This document shows positions 1-6,306 of a DNA stretch of 9,043 nucleotides, piece by piece. Origin of the DNA: VAXT01 sp964591295. GTDB lineage: Bacteria > Actinomycetota > Thermoleophilia > Gaiellales > Gaiellaceae. Where the stretch lies: contig CAZQAG010000089.1 of assembly GCA_964591295.1 (NCBI GenBank), positions 1 through 9,043 of the forward strand. Reading direction: 5' to 3'. The position numbers and the translations under genes are program-made. The notes under the pieces were generated by a model that was not told where the DNA came from, searched no databases, and saw only the letters and a program-made list of their open reading frames with translations. Position 1 is the stretch's first letter. Every line of letters begins with the position of its first letter.

Positions 1-360
1 AAGTCGCTGCAGCGGCTGCGCGTCGACCCGCTCTCGATCTACGGCACGAACTGCCTCAAGTTCGCCGACGAGGACGAGGACGAGGCTCGGCCATTCCTCA
101 TCCGCGAGTTGCACGTCGTCCAGCCGAAGCTCATCGTCGTCATGGGCGAGGAGGCGCTCGCCTTCCTGAACGGGCTCGAGTTCCCGCTCGCGGGCATGGT
201 CGAGGCCCAGGCGGGCACAATCCAGGACTGGACGGCGACCGTCCTGGCGCTCTACGTCCCCGACATCGACACCTCGCTCGACGAGCAACCCGCGAAGACA
301 CAATTTTGGAACGCATTCAAAGCGCTCGGGCCCTGGTGGGCCGAGCTTCCCCCTTATTGA
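1..360 (+). CDS. Uracil-DNA glycosylase superfamily protein, C-terminal part
   Basis: The frame is open from the first base of the window and stops at 358-360, giving 119 C-terminal residues; the N-terminus lies outside. UDG-superfamily proteins excise uracil and related bases from DNA. The visible part matches the second half of a family 4/5-type fold: a YGTNCLKF strand, where family 4 has a VYVTNAVKC-like segment, then PFLIRELHVVQPKLIVVMG, matching the family's helix-strand 'PFL..EL..L.PK.IV.LG' pattern, followed by AL and a closing FWNAFKAL helix. The usual catalytic 'TYHPS' segment near the C-terminus appears as LYVPD, so the histidine is replaced by valine (codon 256-258). The protein may therefore lack ordinary UDG activity, or act through other residues. 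Its end overlaps the next gene (TTGA), suggesting cotranscription. The fold assignment is fairly sure; the activity is not. Confidence 0.72.
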   Translation, partial: KSLQRLRVDPLSIYGTNCLKFADEDEDEARPFLIRELHVVQPKLIVVMGEEALAFLNGLEFPLAGMVEAQAGTIQDWTATVLALYVPDIDTSLDEQPAKTQFWNAFKALGPWWAELPPY

Positions 361-1091
361 CCCGACGCGCCGTCGCGCTCGTCGCGCTCGCGGTCGTGCT
401 CGGCGTGTACTACCTCGTGGCCGAGTCGCTACCGAACTTCACGGTCTGGTGGGAGGTCGTGATCCTGGCCTTCCTCGTCATCCCGGCCGTCTTCGGGCTC
501 GTGTACCTCGCTCTGCCGCTCTGGCGCGCGTCCCCCGGCCGCCGCCTGCTTCCGGGCGGGCTCGTGGTCGCCGTGCTCGCGGCCGTGCTCGAGGTGATCG
601 ACCTCGAGGTGCTCGCGAACTTTGCCAAGCTCGCGGCGGTCACTCTGCTCGCGTACTGGTTCCTCAGCTACTTCGAGACCGCCGCCTGGGTCGTGCTCGT
701 AGCGCTGATCGTGCCCTTGGTGGACGGCTACTCGGTCTGGCGGGGGCCGACGAAGCACATCATCACCCACCAGCGAGAGCTCTTCACGACCTTCTCGTTC
801 GCCTTCCCGGTTCCCGGCGAGCAGAACACCGCGCAGCTCGGCCTTCCCGATCTCATGTTCTTCGCGCTGTTCCTGGCCTCGACCGCGCGCTGGGGCCTGC
901 GCACGCGCCTGACCTGGGCTGCCATGGCCCTCTCCTTCGGCGGGACGATGGCGCTCTCAGTCGCCTTCGAGCTCAACGGGCTACCGGCGCTGCCGCTCCT
1001 GTGTCTCGGCTTCCTCGCCCCGAACGCTGACCTGCTCTGGAAGAAGCTCCGCGCCGAAGGCGCCTGGGGTCACCTGACTAGTCGCGCGTAA
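357..1091 (+). CDS. Presenilin/SPP-like intramembrane aspartyl protease homolog
   Basis: Polytopic membrane protein of about 244 residues with roughly eight hydrophobic segments. TTG at 357 is preferred because it overlaps the upstream stop as TTGA and places the first membrane helix right after MTRRA; GTG 336 and TTG 306 are in-frame alternatives. It shows the layout of family A22 GxGD proteases: an aspartate inside one helix (D123, in PLVDGYSVW, where presenilin has YD), a polar loop, a second aspartate opening the next helix (D165, in LGLPDLMFF, where presenilin has LGLGDFIFY), another helix, and a PAL motif at residues 210-212 (GLPALPLL). The D165-PAL spacing of 45 is close to presenilin and SPP spacings. 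Such enzymes cleave substrates within membranes. Departures are VD for YD and GLPD for GLGD. A type IV prepilin peptidase is less likely because those lack PAL. Homology is well supported; proteolytic activity is inferred. The 3' end overlaps the convergent methyltransferase by 14 bases. Confidence 0.66.
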   Translation: MTRRAVALVALAVVLGVYYLVAESLPNFTVWWEVVILAFLVIPAVFGLVYLALPLWRASPGRRLLPGGLVVAVLAAVLEVIDLEVLANFAKLAAVTLLAYWFLSYFETAAWVVLVALIVPLVDGYSVWRGPTKHIITHQRELFTTFSFAFPVPGEQNTAQLGLPDLMFFALFLASTARWGLRTRLTWAAMALSFGGTMALSVAFELNGLPALPLLCLGFLAPNADLLWKKLRAEGAWGHLTSRA

Positions 1092-2439
1092 GCAGAGCAA
1101 CCGTCTCGATGTGCGGCGTGTGCGGGAACATGTCGACCGGGCGCGCTCGCTCCAGTCGGTAGCCCCACTCTGCCTGGAGCTCCTTGACGTTCCCGGCGAG
1201 CGTCGTCGGGTTGCACGAGACGTAGACGATCCGCTTCGCCTCGAGGCGCGCTATGCGGCGCAGAGCCTTGCCAGAGAGGCCCGCGCGTGGCGGGTCGACG
1301 ACGACCACGTCCGGAGCCCCCGCTCGGTCACGGAGGTCAGCGATCACCTCACCGACCTCGCCGGCGAAGAAAGCGGCGTTCGTGATCCCATTCAGGTCCG
1401 CGTTCTCCAGCGCGCACGCAACCGATTCCTCGGAAACCTCGACGCCCCAGACGGTCAGCGCGTCACGGGCCAGCGTCAGCCCGATCGTTCCGATCCCGCA
1501 GTAGAGGTCGTAGACGCTCTCCTCGCCGGTCAGCTGCGCGTACTCGCGCGCGAGCTCGTAGAGGCACTCGGCCATGGCGGTGTTCGTCTGCAGGAATGCG
1601 TTCGGTCGCACTCGGAAGCGCAGGCCGCAGAGCTGCTCCTCGATCGCCTCGTCGCCGAAGAGCAGCTGCGTCGGCAGGTTCGTCACCTCCGCCGGGCGGT
1701 CGTTCACCGACCAGTGGATCGACCTGACCTCAGCGAGAGGGGTGAGTGCGTCGACGAAGCTCTCGACGTCGAGCTTCCCCGGAGCAGTCACGAGCTGGAC
1801 GAGCGCCTGGCCCGTGTTGCGGCCCTCGCGCACGACGAGGTGACGCAAGAAGCCGGTGTGCTCGGCCTGGTCGTAGGCCCCGAGCCCCTGGGCCTGGGCC
1901 CATTCGCGCGTCGCGTCCCGAATCGCGTTCCCGAGGTCGGTCGTCAGCCAGCAGCGGCGGACATCGAGCACTTCGTCCCAGCGCCCGGCGCGGTGGAAGC
2001 CGAGTGCCGCGCCCTCCGGGGTCTGCGTGAACGAGTACTCGAGCTTGTTCCGGTAGTGGAAGACGGACTCGGCGGGGACGATCGGCTCGAGCGGCGGATC
2101 GTCGAGTCGGCCGATCCGGCGCAGCGCGTCTTCGACCTGCTCGGCCTTCGCGGCGATCTGCGCCTCGTAGGCGAGATCCTGGAAGCGGCACCCGCCGCAC
2201 TCCGGGTAGTGCTGGCACGGCGCTTCGACCCGAGGCGCCCCGGGTTCGACGACCTCCACGGCGAGCGCCTCGGCGTGGTTCCGCTTCACCCTCGTCACAC
2301 GCGCGCGCACCGTGTCGCCCGGCAACCCGCGCTTGACGAAGAGGACGAAGCCGTTCAGGCGCGCGACGCCGTTCCCGCCGTAGGCGAGCGACTCGATCTT
2401 GAGCTCGAGCTCCTGGTCTGCTCGGACGGGGGCGGCCAC
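1078..2439 (-). CDS. rlmD: 23S rRNA (uracil-C5)-methyltransferase, RlmD/TrmA family
   Basis: SAM-dependent methyltransferase making 5-methyluridine in RNA, probably 23S rRNA. A start at GTG 2439 gives 453 residues. The domains are complete: N-terminal TRAM domain (about 8-66, with ELKIESLAYGGNGVAR), a 4Fe-4S cluster set C75-x5-C81-x2-C84 plus C163, the RNA-binding central part, SAM motif DLYCGIGTIG (311-320), DPPRAGL (382-388), catalytic cysteine C409 in YVSCNPTTLAGN, and catalytic-base glutamate E445 in HIETVALL. An upstream in-frame GTG at 2487 would add 16 residues, but the 2439 start sits just before the TRAM domain and has TATGCT exactly 6 nt upstream, like neighbouring genes, so a leaderless mRNA is likely. 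The family is certain; the target base (RlmD versus RlmC, RlmCD or TrmA type) is not settled by sequence. Its stop lies inside the convergent membrane-protein gene. Confidence 0.93.
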   Translation of the reverse strand: MAAPVRADQELELKIESLAYGGNGVARLNGFVLFVKRGLPGDTVRARVTRVKRNHAEALAVEVVEPGAPRVEAPCQHYPECGGCRFQDLAYEAQIAAKAEQVEDALRRIGRLDDPPLEPIVPAESVFHYRNKLEYSFTQTPEGAALGFHRAGRWDEVLDVRRCWLTTDLGNAIRDATREWAQAQGLGAYDQAEHTGFLRHLVVREGRNTGQALVQLVTAPGKLDVESFVDALTPLAEVRSIHWSVNDRPAEVTNLPTQLLFGDEAIEEQLCGLRFRVRPNAFLQTNTAMAECLYELAREYAQLTGEESVYDLYCGIGTIGLTLARDALTVWGVEVSEESVACALENADLNGITNAAFFAGEVGEVIADLRDRAGAPDVVVVDPPRAGLSGKALRRIARLEAKRIVYVSCNPTTLAGNVKELQAEWGYRLERARPVDMFPHTPHIETVALLTRD

Positions 2440-2445
2440 CCGACC

Positions 2446-2451
2446 AGCATA
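2446..2451 (-). promoter_or_regulatory. Candidate -10 element for rlmD (leaderless)
   Basis: On the minus strand TATGCT is followed by six bases (GGTCGG) and then GTG 2439. The TANNNT hexamer and its spacing match those at the divergent 4738-4754 promoter. No convincing -35 is visible. Confidence 0.45.
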
Positions 2452-2490
2452 GGGTTCCGCCGTGTTCGCATCCGGTTCGCGGCGCACTAC

Positions 2491-2511
2491 GCCGGCCAGT
2501 ACGTGGCCGGC
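2491..2511. other. Perfect inverted repeat upstream of rlmD
   Basis: GCCGGCC and GGCCGGC form perfect 7-bp arms around a 7-nt AGTACGT centre. It lies about 50 bp upstream of the rlmD start and next to a second stem-loop. It may be an operator or one half of a double hairpin. No function can be assigned. Confidence 0.4.
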
Positions 2512-2513
2512 TT

Positions 2514-2538
2514 GAGACTCAGGACCAGTCTCCTTTTT
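2514..2538 (+). terminator. Stem-loop followed by T-run, terminator-like
   Basis: GAGACT (2514-2519) pairs with AGTCTC (2527-2532) around a 7-nt loop, followed by CC and TTTTT (2534-2538). This is the form of a Rho-independent terminator for plus-strand transcription, but no plus-strand gene ends just upstream. It could insulate rlmD from antisense transcription or be a remnant of rearranged DNA. The six-pair stem is modest. Confidence 0.3.
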
Positions 2539-2547
2539 GGCAATCGG

Positions 2548-2727
2548 GTGCGCCGGACCGGCTCGTTCACGACCAAGGCGCAGCCGGCTCCGGTGACCAT
2601 CGGGCCGCTCAAGCGCGAAGAGCAGAATCCACCGCGACCGAAGGACCGTTTGTTTATCGAGTTCCGCTCGCCGGCCCAGATGGGACTCGGCCCCGCCGTG
2701 AAGCGGGTCGAGATCCTGATTCGCTAG
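2548..2727 (+). CDS. Unassigned small ORF or gene remnant, about 59 aa
   Basis: The plus-strand frame from GTG 2548 (GTG 2503 and frames reaching into rlmD antisense are alternatives) runs to TAG at 2725-2727. The region is not explained by another gene. In its last part, from about codon 35, third positions are mostly G or C, as in real genes here. The product has a mid-segment PAPVTIGPLKREEQNPPRPK and a C-terminus DRLFIEFRSPAQMGLGPAVK followed by RVEILIR, which alternates like beta strands. No signal peptide, membrane span or family is recognised. Its stop shares the palindrome CTAG with the stop of the convergent ABC permease, an arrangement typical of compact convergent genes. No ribosome binding site or leaderless -10 is seen. 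It may be the tail of a decayed or rearranged larger gene. Confidence 0.3.
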   Translation: MRRTGSFTTKAQPAPVTIGPLKREEQNPPRPKDRLFIEFRSPAQMGLGPAVKRVEILIR

Positions 2728-3452
2728 GAGATGTCGCGCCGACGCGTGAGGGCGACGGCGACGGTCCCCAGGCCGACCAGATACGCGGAGAACACCGCTA
2801 GTGCACGGCCGAATGAGGGAATGTCGGGTCCACTATCGCCAAGGATGCCGCCGATGGAGGGGCCCACGAGATAGTCGGTCGCCCCCGGGAAGAGACCCAC
2901 AAGGGGCCCCTCGACGAGAGACAGCCATCCCAGCACGAGGATGACCGCGGCGAGCTGCCGCTTGAGGCTTGCCCCGAGAAAGACGCCGATCATCGCGGCG
3001 ATCGCGTCCATGAGGAGCAGGCGGCCGATGAGCTCATATTCCTGACTTCCGAGGTGGTAGTCGTCCCGTCCCCCGACCCAGATTTGGGCGATCCCCACCG
3101 CTAACAGCACGGCGGGCAGGGCGAGCGCAGCGCTTGCAATCACGGCTGCACCGGCCTTCGCGGCGATCACCTTGTCGCGCACCGGAGCCGCGAGGAAGGT
3201 GAGCGTGATCGTCCCGTGCCGGTACTCGGTCGTGGCAATCAGAACGCCCATCAGGGTGGCAAAGAACAGTGAGGTGCTGGCGATGCCGACAACGTCTTGA
3301 GCGAACTCAGCGGGGAGCTCGGCGTCGTTCGCCGAGGAGTACAGGGTGGCGATCACCAGGAATAGGACGATCGCGAGCTCCGAGAGCAGGATCCCGAGGA
3401 GCGTCCTGGGCGCAGTCCAGATCTTCAGCAGCTCGGCTGCGAGGAGGCGCAT
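2724..3452 (-). CDS. ABC-2 type transporter permease
   Basis: Membrane subunit of an ABC-2 exporter, 242 residues with about six hydrophobic segments. It begins MRLLAAELLKIWTAPRTLLG, the usual start of ABC-2 permeases (cytoplasmic amphipathic helix with E, K and R before the first span), then a short extracytoplasmic loop (about 40-52). A cytoplasmic TTEYRHGTITLTFL segment (about 74-87) matches the conserved 'EYR.GTi..TL' coupling region of this family. The last span ends at TRRRDIS. ATG at 3452 shares one base with the stop of the upstream ATPase gene (TGATG), so the two are translationally coupled and form one transporter. Substrate unknown; antibiotic, lantibiotic or lipid export are possibilities by family analogy only. 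Its stop overlaps the small plus-strand ORF at CTAG. Confidence 0.9.
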   Translation of the reverse strand: MRLLAAELLKIWTAPRTLLGILLSELAIVLFLVIATLYSSANDAELPAEFAQDVVGIASTSLFFATLMGVLIATTEYRHGTITLTFLAAPVRDKVIAAKAGAAVIASAALALPAVLLAVGIAQIWVGGRDDYHLGSQEYELIGRLLLMDAIAAMIGVFLGASLKRQLAAVILVLGWLSLVEGPLVGLFPGATDYLVGPSIGGILGDSGPDIPSFGRALAVFSAYLVGLGTVAVALTRRRDIS

Positions 3453-4342
3453 CAGGCGCTGTCTTCCGAGGCCGTCAGGTCGAGGAACGCCTGTTCGAGC
3501 GACGAGCTCTCGGCGACGAGCTCGTGGAGGACGATGCCCCTCGCGGCGGCGATCTCCCCCACCTTGGCTGTCGTCTCATCCGCAATCGTGAGTAGCTCGC
3601 CTTCGGAAGACGCGACCTTGATACCCGCCTCCTCCAGGGCGACGCGAAGGTCCCTGGCCTGCGGGCTCCGCACGCGGATGCCCCCGGCGGCCCGCGCCAC
3701 CAACTCGGCAGTCGCGGCGTGCTCGACGAACTTTCCTCGGTGGATGATCACGACCTCGTCGACGATCTGTTCGACCTCGGCCAGGACATGGCTCGAGATG
3801 AAGATCGTGCGCCCCTGCGCGGCGAGCGAGCAAAGCAGCTCGCGCAGCCAGCGGATTCCCTGTGGGTCGAGCCCATTGGCAGGCTCGTCGAGAACGAGCA
3901 CCTGGGGATCGCCGAGCAGGGCCCCGGCAAGGCTCAGCCGCTGGCGCATGCCGAGGGAGTAGCCGCCGGCGCGTCGTCCGGCCGCCTCCTTGAGATCGAC
4001 GAGCTCCAGCACTTCCTCGACTCGCGAGCGGGGAGCTCCGATTGCCGTTGCGAGCACGCGCAGGTGGTTGCGCCCCGAGCGTCCCGGATGGAAGTCGGAA
4101 GCCTCGAGGACAGCGCCGACATGCTTAGTCGGCGAGTCGAGCTGGCGGTAGAGGCGCTCCATGACCGTGGCCCTGCCCGCTGTCGGCCGGACGAGCCCGA
4201 GGATGATCCGAAGCGTCGTCGTCTTCCCCGCGCCGTTCGGGCCCAGGAAGCCGGTGATCGCTCCCTCCCGCACCTTAAAGGTCAGGTCGTCGACGGCGAC
4301 GACCTTCCGATAGCGCTTGGTGAGGCGCTCGACCTCGATCAC
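3452..4342 (-). CDS. ABC transporter ATP-binding protein (ABC-2 exporter)
   Basis: ATPase partner of the downstream permease, 296 residues from GTG 4342. That start overlaps the upstream stop as GTGA and begins the usual IEVERLTKRY; the longer in-frame N-terminal extension upstream looks spurious. Motifs: Walker A GPNGAGKTT (34-42), signature SLGMRQR (128-134), Walker B VLVLDEP (147-153), D-loop GLDPQG (156-161) and H-loop histidine H184 (FISSHV). The Q-loop position reads VGAVLEASDFHPGRSG with glutamate E79 instead of glutamine, as in the E-loop of LanF/BcrA-like ATPases. Residues from about 215 on form the accessory C-terminal domain common in this class (DUF4162-like). Translational coupling on both sides puts it in a three-gene operon with the YjbQ-like gene and the permease. 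ATPase identity is certain; the exported substrate is unknown. Confidence 0.95.
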   Translation of the reverse strand: MIEVERLTKRYRKVVAVDDLTFKVREGAITGFLGPNGAGKTTTLRIILGLVRPTAGRATVMERLYRQLDSPTKHVGAVLEASDFHPGRSGRNHLRVLATAIGAPRSRVEEVLELVDLKEAAGRRAGGYSLGMRQRLSLAGALLGDPQVLVLDEPANGLDPQGIRWLRELLCSLAAQGRTIFISSHVLAEVEQIVDEVVIIHRGKFVEHAATAELVARAAGGIRVRSPQARDLRVALEEAGIKVASSEGELLTIADETTAKVGEIAAARGIVLHELVAESSSLEQAFLDLTASEDSA

Positions 4343-4737
4343 GTGAGCGCCGTGACGTACACCTTTCGCTCCCGCGGTCCGTCGAACTCGCAGAAGAAGA
4401 CACCCTGCCACGTGCCGAGCGCGAGCTTCCCGTTCTCGACCGGAATGACGACCTGCGGCCCTGCGAGCGCGGCGCGCACGTGCGAAGGCGCGTTCTCCTC
4501 GCCGTCCTCGATGTGCTGCCAGCCCCAGTCGTCTCCGACGATGCGTTCCATCGCAGCCTCGAGATCGCGGGCGACAGCAGGGTCGGCGTGCTCCTGGATC
4601 GTCACTCCGGCCGTCGTGTGCGGGACGAAGACGAGCGCCGCGGAGGCGCCGGACGCTCCCTCGAGCGCGGCCTCGACCTCCCGCGTGATCTCGACGAGCT
4701 GCGTTTTGCGCTCGGTACTGAGGCCGATCTCGCGCAC
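4339..4737 (-). CDS. yjbQ: YjbQ/UPF0047 family protein
   Basis: Small cytosolic protein of 132 residues, full length for the YjbQ (UPF0047, 'secondary thiamine-phosphate synthase enzyme') family. Members have weak thiamine-phosphate synthase activity, but their physiological role is unclear. Conserved blocks are all present: VPHTTAGVTIQEHADP (about 39-54), DDWGWQHIEDGEENAPSHVR (about 69-88) and LGTWQGVFFCEFDGPR (about 107-122). Histidines at HTTAG, EH, WQH and SH correspond to the family's conserved cluster. GTG 4737 is chosen because REIGLST begins the family's first strand and because TAGGAT lies exactly 6 nt upstream, suggesting a leaderless mRNA. The stop overlaps the ABC ATPase start (GTGA), so it heads that operon; no functional link to transport is evident from sequence. 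Confidence 0.93.
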   Translation of the reverse strand: MREIGLSTERKTQLVEITREVEAALEGASGASAALVFVPHTTAGVTIQEHADPAVARDLEAAMERIVGDDWGWQHIEDGEENAPSHVRAALAGPQVVIPVENGKLALGTWQGVFFCEFDGPRERKVYVTALT

Positions 4738-4742
4738 GGCGT

Positions 4743-4749
4743 TATCCTA
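4743..4749. promoter_or_regulatory. Bidirectional overlapping -10 elements between yjbQ and peptidase
   Basis: In the 17-bp gap between two divergent GTG starts, TATCCT (4743-4748) on plus and TAGGAT (4749-4744) on minus overlap by five bases. Each is followed by exactly six bases and then GTG. This fits two divergent leaderless transcripts from one AT-rich core. No clear -35 boxes are seen; upstream DNA on either side is coding. Confidence 0.55.
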
Positions 4750-4754
4750 GGCCC

Positions 4755-6251
4755 GTGCCGAGCGCAGCCGCTCCCCTGACCGCAGCCGACCTCGACCGCT
4801 TCCGCGACCGGGCCGACCGGTTCATCGCCGAGCTCGACGAGGAATTCTACCTCCACTACGCGGGTCTCAAGGACGATTTCGAGCTGGCGCCGATCTACGA
4901 GCGCTACTCCGAGCTCACCCGCCTGGAGCAGGCGCAGGCACTGGGTCAGACCGCGAATGGCGACCGGGGAGTCCGCGAGCTCTGGCGCTTCTCCGCGGAG
5001 GGCTACTTGAGCGATCTCACCCGCGACCAGGCGGAGAAGATTGCAAGGCTCGAGGCGAGCCTGGAGGCGACCGTCGACGGTGAGACGATCCCCTTCCGGA
5101 TGCTGCGGCCGGCGATGGCGAACGAGCCCGACCGCGACAAGCGTGAGCGCATCGACCGCGTCCGCGTCGAGCTGACCGAGGAGCATCTGAACCCGCTCTA
5201 CGCCGAGGGCGTGCACATCGTCCGTGACGGAGTCGAGCAGCTCGAGGCGCCGAACTACGCCGACCTGTACCGGCGCTTCGGCTTCCGCCTCGACGAGCTC
5301 GCCGACCAGTGCCGCGCACTCCTCGACTCGACGGAGAAGGTCTTCGAGCAGGCCGCCGACAGGCTCTTCCGCGCCCGGGTCGGTGTCAGCCTCGACGAGG
5401 CGCAGCGCTGGGACGTGATCCGCACGTTCCGAGCCCCCGAGTGGGATCCGCAATTCCCCGCCGAGAAGATGATGCCTGCGCTCGAGGCGACGCTGACCGA
5501 CCTCGGGATCGATCTCAAGTCGCAGCAGAACGTCGAGCTCGACGTCGAGCAGCGCCCGAAGAAGAGCCCGCGCGCCTTCTGCGCACCGATCGAGGTGCCC
5601 GGCCGCGTCGTGCTCGTCATCCAGCCGATGGGCGGCGCCGACGACTGGCGGGCGCTCTTCCACGAAGCCGGCCATACAGAGCACTACGCGAACACGTCGG
5701 CCAGCCTGCCCATGGAAGACAAGCGCCTCGGCGACGTCGCAGTGACCGAGGGCTGGGCGATGCTGATGCAGCATCTGACCGACGACCCGGCCTGGCTCTC
5801 GAAGCGGCTCGATTTCCCCAAGCCGCACGACTTCGAGATCGAGGGAGTCACGCAGCTCCTCTACATGGTGCGCCGCTACTCGGCGAAGCTCCTCTACGAG
5901 CTCGAGTTCCACGAGGCGGAGGACCCGACCAAGCTGTCGAACCGCTACGTCGAGATCCTCGGCGACGCGCTCAAGATCGAGCCGTCCGCGGCGGACTACC
6001 TCGCCGACATCGACTCGAGCTTCTACGTCACCGGCTACCTGCGCTCGTGGGCCTTCGAGGCGCAGTTCCGGACGCACCTGCGCGAGCGCTACGGCAGCGA
6101 GTGGTTCGCGAAGCGCGAGGCAGGATCGCTCGTCCGGGAGCTCTGGGAGACCGGCAACAGCATGACCGCGGACGAGATGCTGAACGAGGTGACGGGCCAG
6201 GAGATCGACATGGACGCCTGCGCCCAGCTCACGCGCGAGACGCTCTCGTAG
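4755..6251 (+). CDS. Gluzincin-type metallopeptidase, M3-like
   Basis: Predicted zinc metallopeptidase of 498 residues, soluble, with no signal peptide or membrane span. H303-E304-A-G-H307 (in FHEAGHTEHYAN) is the HExxH zinc and catalytic motif. E332 in VTEGWAML, 24-25 residues on, is the likely third zinc ligand, as in gluzincins. The mostly helical N-terminal 300 residues (with many acidic and arginine-rich helices such as DRFRDRADRFIAELDEEF) and the helical C-terminus resemble the clam-like architecture of families M3 and M32, whose members cut short peptides inside cells. Similarity to classical oligopeptidase F or thimet sequences is limited, so this may be an actinobacterial side branch. 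GTG 4755 is supported by the -10 element 6 nt upstream. It is monocistronic by appearance: 55 bp separate it from the next gene, which has its own promoter. Confidence 0.8.
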   Translation: MPSAAAPLTAADLDRFRDRADRFIAELDEEFYLHYAGLKDDFELAPIYERYSELTRLEQAQALGQTANGDRGVRELWRFSAEGYLSDLTRDQAEKIARLEASLEATVDGETIPFRMLRPAMANEPDRDKRERIDRVRVELTEEHLNPLYAEGVHIVRDGVEQLEAPNYADLYRRFGFRLDELADQCRALLDSTEKVFEQAADRLFRARVGVSLDEAQRWDVIRTFRAPEWDPQFPAEKMMPALEATLTDLGIDLKSQQNVELDVEQRPKKSPRAFCAPIEVPGRVVLVIQPMGGADDWRALFHEAGHTEHYANTSASLPMEDKRLGDVAVTEGWAMLMQHLTDDPAWLSKRLDFPKPHDFEIEGVTQLLYMVRRYSAKLLYELEFHEAEDPTKLSNRYVEILGDALKIEPSAADYLADIDSSFYVTGYLRSWAFEAQFRTHLRERYGSEWFAKREAGSLVRELWETGNSMTADEMLNEVTGQEIDMDACAQLTRETLS

Positions 6252-6255
6252 GACC

Positions 6256-6270
6256 GGGTCAGGCTGACCC
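6256..6270. repeat. Small inverted repeat after the metallopeptidase
   Basis: GGGTCA and TGACCC arms around GGC, five bases after the peptidase stop and just before the next promoter. There is no T-run, so it is a weak terminator at best. It may instead be a REP-like or operator palindrome. Confidence 0.35.
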
Positions 6271-6271
6271 C

Positions 6272-6300
6272 TTGCGGCTGATGCGCGCCGTGCGCACAAT
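6272..6300 (+). promoter_or_regulatory. Predicted sigma-70-type promoter for the 6307 gene
   Basis: TTGCGG (6272-6277), a 17-bp spacer and CACAAT (6295-6300), then six bases before GTG 6307. The -10 to start distance equals that at the other putative leaderless genes in the window. Confidence 0.5.
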
Positions 6301-6306
6301 CGAACC

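Noticed and set aside
1111..2487. Long plus-strand open frame (antisense to rlmD)
   Set aside because: It mirrors the rlmD codons, is full of low-complexity Arg/Leu/Val/Glu sequence and has no domain. Only its tail beyond 2488 is not explained and is listed separately.
3534..4750. Plus-strand frames opposite the ABC ATPase and yjbQ
   Set aside because: Antisense shadows; the minus strand has all the ABC and YjbQ motifs.
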